The notes under the pieces were generated by a model. It made no database searches and was not told the DNA's origin. It worked only from the letters and a program-made list of their open reading frames with translations. From Gari tellinella (lineage: Eukaryota; Mollusca; Bivalvia; Cardiida; Psammobiidae), in NCBI GenBank assembly GCA_922989275.2, contig OV277866.1, forward strand, positions 72,948,328-73,012,327: a stretch of DNA of 64,000 nucleotides, read 5' to 3'. A program made the translations under genes and the position numbers. Below are positions 59,693 to 64,000 of the stretch, in pieces; the first letter of the stretch is position 1, and every line of letters begins with the position of its first letter.

Positions 59693-59942
59693 TTTTACCC
59701 ATTATTCCAGTCTGTTTCTAGTTTTGAAGACATGTGACCACTTAAAGCAGGTTGAAAGTTAAGCAGAATGCGCCTTGAGGCGCATTCTGCTTTACTTTCA
59801 GCCTGCTTTAAGTTACTACCTACTAGGATATAGAAAATATTTCTATGGTATATATGCATAGCTTTATAAAATGTGACTGTTTTATTCAGTGGAGGAATAA
59901 ATTAGAGGTGTAAAAAGGCATATTTATGGGGTGATAGGTTAA
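59693..59942 (-). mobile_element. TTAA-1 MITE, complete
   Basis: TTTACCCATTATTCCAGTC to TATGGGGTGATAGGTTAA. Apex GCGCC-TTGA-GGCGC. A second right-terminal fragment (CAAAACTAGAAACAGACTA to GGGGTAAATGGTTAA) lies at 59985-60021. Confidence 0.82.
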
Positions 59943-60265
59943 CTATTTTTTTCATTTGGGTAATACATTAAAGGTATTGCCTGGTTTCAAAACTAGAAAC
60001 AGACTATGGGGTAAATGGTTAAATCAAATAGAATGGGGTAAAAGTGTGATTCCATTCACAAATTAAACAAATCTGATTAATAAGAGTAGCCCAGGGTCAG
60101 AGCCGTTGACCTGTTAATTATACTCTTATGAAACTTTGCATAAAGAGTGTCTACAATAATATTGTTGTCTGTATTGACTCAGATATTGTGTAAGTGACAT
60201 CATCTTTTCCAAACAGTCTACCAAATTTTCTACCTGTAATACTGTATAATAAAATAAATACAACT

Positions 60266-60519
60266 TTAACCCTTTACCCCATAGCCTGTTTCTAGTCTTG
60301 AAAACAGGTGCGAATTTTAAACAGGTTGAAAGTAAAGCAGAATGTGCCTAAAGGCACATTCTGCTTTACTTTCAACCTGCTTTATAAGCTACTATCTAAT
60401 AGGATAAAGAAAATAGTTCTTATGGTGCATATGCATGACTGTATAAACCTGAACTATGTTTTTCAGGAGGCATAAATGAAAGGCATAATAAAAACCATAT
60501 TTATGGAGTAATAGGTTAA
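60266..60519 (-). mobile_element. TTAA-1 MITE, complete
   Basis: TTAACCCTTTACCCCATAGC to TATGGAGTAATAGGTTAA. Apex GTGCC-TAAA-GGCAC. Confidence 0.85.
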
Positions 60520-60589
60520 TACAGTCAAACCTAGGGTTAGCTGCTATTGGATAATATCACTAATCCTTCTTCTACTATTAGCAAATATT

Positions 60590-60675
60590 GATGCTTTTTG
60601 CAAAAAGAGTAGACCCAGACCTGACAACTCCTGAATCAGCTGTTTGATCATAGTCTGCACTGTTTTTTTGAGTAT
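60590..60675. repeat. Decayed AAAGAGTAGACC hairpin
   Basis: TGCAAAAAGAGTAGACCCAG, CTCC-TGAA-TCAGC and GATCATAGTCTGCACTG. Stem pairing is partial. Confidence 0.45.
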
Positions 60676-60777
60676 TTGATTGACAAGAGTCTTCACTTTT
60701 CCTATGGAATTTCGTCCTTATTTAACTGAAAGTTATAGAGTTGCTTTATAATGCTCTGAAAGTCCTTCAAAAAGTGT

Positions 60778-60987
60778 TCAACTCTAGGCACACTAGCTGA
60801 AGAATCACAAATATCTGTGCAAACAGTCTGGATCCTGATGAGATGCCGGGTACAGCGGAATCTCATCAGGATCCATACTGTTTGATACTCTGATCCCATT
60901 CTGAAAAGAAATTTAGAAAAATCTATTTTTAGATTAGCAGACGACAATTGTTGCAGACGAAAAAATACCCAGCATGCAAAGAGTGAA
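60778..60987 (+). mobile_element. TTAA-2 MITE
   Basis: TTCAACTCTAGGCACACTAG to CCCAGCATGCAAAGAGTGAA. Both TTAA sites are mutated. Palindrome AAACAGTCTGGATCCTGATG, apex GATGCCGGGTACAGCGGAATC (mismatched). Confidence 0.75.
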
Positions 60988-61369
60988 GTAACATTCTAGC
61001 AGGCTGAAATGATATGTGATTCTCTTTATTTGATTCTTTTCTCTAAATTTCAGTCGTCCTTCAAACCTCCAAATTTTCGGACACATAACAAAAGCAGTGA
61101 ATTATGGGTAATCATTTCCTGTTGTGATGCTTTCAACAGATAAAAAATCTTGTGCAAGTTAATTGCTGTTTTGGGGTGTTGATAATTGCATCTTAAGTTG
61201 TGCAAATTGCAAAATTTACATTTGTGACCTGAAGCTCAATGAATGAAAGCGACTAAGTGTGACTCAGACCTGGGTCAATGCAATAGCAATTTCTGAGACA
61301 AATATGTGTCAGTTTTTAGACATCAAGAAATGTGCCTTAATCTAAAATTTATTCCATATATATGGATTT
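60988..61369. other. No gene or repeat recognised
   Basis: Unique AT-rich sequence. Confidence 0.4.
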
Positions 61370-61635
61370 AACACATTTAATTTATGCTTCCGCTGAATAA
61401 AATAGTTCCACTTTATACTGTAATGAATATGTTCTATTAAGAATTGTTTTTACATTCTTGCAGACTGTAGCTCTTGAAGCAGGTGCATTCTGCTTTACTT
61501 TCAACCTGCTTTAAGTGGCCATCTGTCTTAAAATCTATAAGATCAGGCTATGGGGTAATTGCTTAAAGAGCATTCTGCCTGCTTTAATTGGTCACCTGTT
61601 TTCAAACTAGAAATGGGCTATGGGATAATGAGTTA
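61370..61635 (+). mobile_element. TTAA-1 MITE, repeated right end
   Basis: TTAACACATTTAATTTATGC, AAGCAGGTGCATTCTGC (left stem lost), and then GGCTATGGGGTAATTGCTTAA. A second right-end copy follows (GCATTCTGCCTGC to CTATGGGATAATGAGTTAA). Confidence 0.6.
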
Positions 61636-61707
61636 ATCATAAACTTAATCTCAATAATACAGCGAATGAAAAAAAAAATAGTTGTGCTACATATATGATA
61701 GATTTCC

Positions 61708-61931
61708 TTAACTCTTTCCTCCCTGAAACTTTAAATGGACAATTCCAGTTTCCATTTTAGCCTAGTCCATTTTTTACTTTTAAGGGTTGATTTTGTCAAT
61801 GTTTGGTATTATGACAAACAGTGAAGGCCCTGATCAGAGGGCTTCACTGTTTGCATAGGACAAGTGAACTTTTCACATGTACACTGTTTGAAAAGGACGC
61901 CTATATGCGGGACTAGGGTTCAAAGGGTTAA
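61708..61931 (+). mobile_element. TTAA-3 MITE with deleted hairpin arm
   Basis: TTAACTCTTTCCTCCC to GGGACTAGGGTTCAAAGGGTTAA in two parts. The centre is only AGGCCCTGATCAGAGGGC-TTCACTG, so the apex and most of the right arm are missing. Its right TTAA is also the left TTAA of the next TTAA-1. Confidence 0.85.
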
Positions 61932-62174
61932 CCCTTCACTCCATAACCTGTTTATAGTTAAGACAGATGACCACTTAAAGCAGGTTGAAAGAAAAGCAGA
62001 ATGCGTCTTGTGACACATTCTGCATTACTTTCAACCTGCTTTAAGCTACCATCTGCTAGAATATATATAAAAAAATAATTATGATACATATTCATGACTG
62101 TATAAGTTAGAACTATTTTCTCCCGTGCAAGCAAAAACTTAAAGTGTCAAAATGTGTATCTATGGAGTAATTGG
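61928..62174 (-). mobile_element. TTAA-1 MITE
   Basis: TTAACCCTTCACTCCATAAC to ATCTATGGAGTAATTGG. The apex is GCGTC-TTGT-GACAC (mismatched). Confidence 0.78.
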
Positions 62175-62504
62175 TAAGTGACCATATTACATTGGAATAT
62201 TGACATTTACGTAAAAAACCTTGCCACTCATGTGATATACCCCCATAGACTGAGATAGGGCCACACCTAAATCAGTCAATCTCGGCCCCTAAGGGCTTTG
62301 TAACACTGCTATCTCGTACAACAGACCTGGGCGATGACTATCACAGATTACCATCTACAGTCAAATATGTGTTAGCTCATTCATCTTCGAGATTTCAAAC
62401 ATGGACGGCTGCAGTTTCACATCAAGTTTTTAACTATTTCTAAATCACAAACAGGGCAGACCCAAATCTGAGGGCCCCTAACAACAGCTCCTAACAAATG
62501 ACTG
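62175..62504. other. No gene; small uncharacterised repeats
   Basis: 62240-62310 contains GACTGAGATAGGGCC and CTCGGCCCCTAAGGGC, which pair weakly. A short hairpin fragment, ACAGGGCAGACCCAAATC, lies near 62450. Confidence 0.35.
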
Positions 62505-62769
62505 TATAACCCATTACCCCATAACTACACCTTTTTATGCCTTAAATTTATTCCTCCAGTGAAGAAAATAGTTCCAATTTATATAATCATGAATGTTTAC
62601 GAATGTGTATAATCAGAAATATTTTCTATATTCTAGTGGATGGTAGCTTAAAGCAGGCTGAAAGCAAAGCAGAATGCGCCTTAAGGCGCATTCTGCTTTA
62701 CTTTCAACCTGCTTTGAGAGGGTATATCTGTCTGCAAAATTAGAGACAGGCTATGGGGTAAAAGGATAA
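62505..62769 (+). mobile_element. TTAA-1 MITE, nearly complete
   Basis: TATAACCCATTACCCCATAA to CTATGGGGTAAAAGGATAA. Apex GCGCC-TTAA-GGCGC. An 11-bp duplication (GAATGTTTACGAATGTGTA) lies in the left arm. Confidence 0.82.
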
Positions 62770-62982
62770 AGTAAGATACTATTGTAGCTATCTGGTTGGT
62801 TGTACATGTATCTCTGGTAACATCAGCCAGGTCAATAGGGTCTGTTTGGGTGTAGAACTATAAAACACACAGCTCATTGGCTTAACCATTCATGCGTTCA
62901 ATATCAATAATTAATACTCAACCTACTATGAATATCTTATCATCTGAAGTATTACAACAGCTAATAAAACAAGAACAAATTC

Positions 62983-63134
62983 CCAGGATCCAAGGTTATA
63001 AAGCTTTTGAGTTGAGTGGTATCATTCTCAAGTATTTGATTGGTCAGATTGGAGCCTAGGCTCCAATCTGACCTATCAAATGCTTGAGAACTACTCCAGA
63101 CTCAACTCAAAAGCTTTATAACCTTGGAGCCAGG
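62983..63134. repeat. Loopless 75-bp foldback
   Basis: The left arm runs GGATCCAAGGTTATAAAGC to GTCAGATTGGAGCC and the right arm runs GGCTCCAATCTGACC to GCTTTATAACCTTGGAGCC. They meet at GGAGCCTAGGCTCC with about 90% pairing. No other copy is in the window and no termini are seen. Confidence 0.85.
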
Positions 63135-63240
63135 AAAGAATGCAAACTCTGTCAAACAAACAATGCTACCATGATCTTTCTATTTCTCCAGAAGCTGTCT
63201 GATGACTCTGATCTGAGTCTGCACTATTCTAAAATAATAT

Positions 63241-63477
63241 CAGGGCTGCCATAAGTTGACATGAAAAATCTTAAGATTTCCAAATTTGCATTTTTCAAGT
63301 TTGATTTTACAAATCCTACCTTTACCCAATCGCCTGTTTCTAGTTTTGTAGTCACATGACTACTTAAAGCAGTCTGGAAGTAAAGCGGAATGCGCCTTAA
63401 GGCGCATTCTGCTTTACTTTCAGACTGCTTTAAGCTACCATATACAAGTAAAAAATCCTGAAAAAATAGCAGCCCTG
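63241..63477. mobile_element. CAG-2 element with captured TTAA-1 hairpin
   Basis: CAGGGCTGCCATAAGTTGAC to AAAAAATAGCAGCCCTG, flanked by TAATAT on both sides (63235-63240 and 63478-63483). Inside, ACCCAATCGCCTGTTTC, then a hairpin with GCGCC-TTAA-GGCGC apex and GCTACCATAT are TTAA-1 sequence without either TTAA terminus. A 92-residue frame is a palindrome shadow. Confidence 0.85.
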
Positions 63478-63659
63478 TAATATCATCAGATCCTATTAAC
63501 AAGAGAAGGGTTTACTGAAAACAGGCTATGAAGAAATGGGTTCAAGCAGGACTCTAAATTAAAGTTAATACAAGAATATAGTTGGAAACAATGGATGCTC
63601 CCCACAAACAAATACCATGAAGTATAGCATGTTAAGTAGGTGAACACATACAGTATCAA

Positions 63660-64000
63660 ATTTCATTAACTTATGATGTAACGTTCAGGAGATATGCTTC
63701 AAAAACTGATTTTTTAATGAGAAAAAGGGAAATAATTTAATATTGGGCTATTATGATTCTTGTGTACTGCACAGGTCCTCTTGTCATCCTCTACCACTGT
63801 TTCATGTTTCATCAACTCGTGGTGTAGCGGTCAGGAGATATGTTCCAGACAAAATTTGAATTTTTTAAGAGAAAAAAGGAGATAATTCAATATTGGGAGA
63901 TCATACAGAGTTATAGTTCTTATGTACCACACTATCTCTAGTCATCCTCTGTCACTATATTAAGTTTCATCAACTTACAGTGTAGCATTCAGGAGATAAG
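63660..64000. repeat. About 150-bp tandem repeat, truncated by window
   Basis: Units begin near 63660 (ATTTCATTAACTTATGATG), 63808 (GTTTCATCAACTCGTGGTG) and 63963 (GTTTCATCAACTTACAGTG). Each contains TCAGGAGATATG, then AGAAAAAGGGAAATAATT-like sequence and TCATCCTCTAC or TCATCCTCTGTC. Copies differ by about 15-20% by eye. The motif of a hydrophobic-like coding ancestor is not maintained, so it is a diverged satellite or an internal repeat of a larger element beyond the edge. Confidence 0.75.

Noticed and set aside
1..64000. Recurrent short peptides of KQVESKAECAL type suggesting a gene family
   Set aside because: All come from the TTAA-1 hairpin read in one frame (AAAGCAGGTTGAAAGTAAAG). They lie on both strands and end at element borders.
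1..64000. CRISPR array, retron or bacterial terminators suggested by the many regular hairpins
   Set aside because: Spacing is irregular, copies have TTAA or TA target duplications and terminal inverted repeats, and the window is eukaryotic with spliced exons and SINEs.

Overview
This is an AT-rich eukaryotic nuclear window. It has spliceosomal exons with GT-AG borders, tRNA-derived SINEs, microsatellites and a very dense load of short non-autonomous DNA transposons. The SINE tails and the style of the foldback repeats are what I would expect of a bivalve mollusc, perhaps a dreissenid or a related venerid or myid clam. That placement is recognition from memory and not proof. There is no prokaryotic, plasmid, phage or CRISPR content, and no operon logic applies.

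One gene can be supported. It lies on the minus strand and is represented by four exons at 11982-12062, 10838-11023, 9220-9393 and 6583-7356, in transcription order. All the visible junctions are phase 0. Together they give about 405 residues of a charged coiled-coil protein with a Ser/Pro- and Arg-rich linker. Neither the start codon nor the stop codon is in view, and I do not recognise the protein family. Its further exons are either outside the window or too short to call. Almost all other open reading frames here are chance frames through palindromic repeats.

The rest is repeats, for which I use provisional names. TTAA-flanked families, whose ends begin CCC or CTC, are TTAA-1 (about 250 bp and by hand count some 55-60 copies or fragments), TTAA-2, TTAA-3, TTAA-4, TTAA-5, TTAA-6 and TTAA-7. 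TA-flanked families, whose ends begin CAGT and look Tc1/mariner-like, are TA-1 to TA-5. CAG...CTG families with 6-bp target repeats are CAG-1, CAG-2 and CAG-3. CAG-3 carries a remnant of a hAT-like transposase start. There are also two SINEs with a conserved molluscan-type 3' domain, several long foldbacks, and tandem repeats of 23, 33 and about 150 bp.

Layout: 0-6.3 kb is TTAA-1 copies, a SINE and a 33-bp tandem array. 6.5-12.1 kb holds the four exons, with MITEs packed into the introns, some within 40-160 bp of splice sites. 12-31 kb is MITEs plus a SINE with a clear 13-bp target repeat and a diverged segmental duplication at 16.4/17.3 kb. 31-45 kb has the nested TTAA-1 clusters and the CAG-3 insertion. 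45-64 kb has foldbacks, paired TA-1 and TTAA-5 copies, more nests, and a 150-bp tandem repeat running off the right edge.

The most interesting pattern is structural. Families with unrelated ends (TTAA, TA and CAG types) all carry one of two long central hairpins. The hairpin stems covary between copies. The TTAA families have repeatedly landed in TTAA sites at the apex or base of these same hairpins, which produces stacked hairpin-in-hairpin nests.
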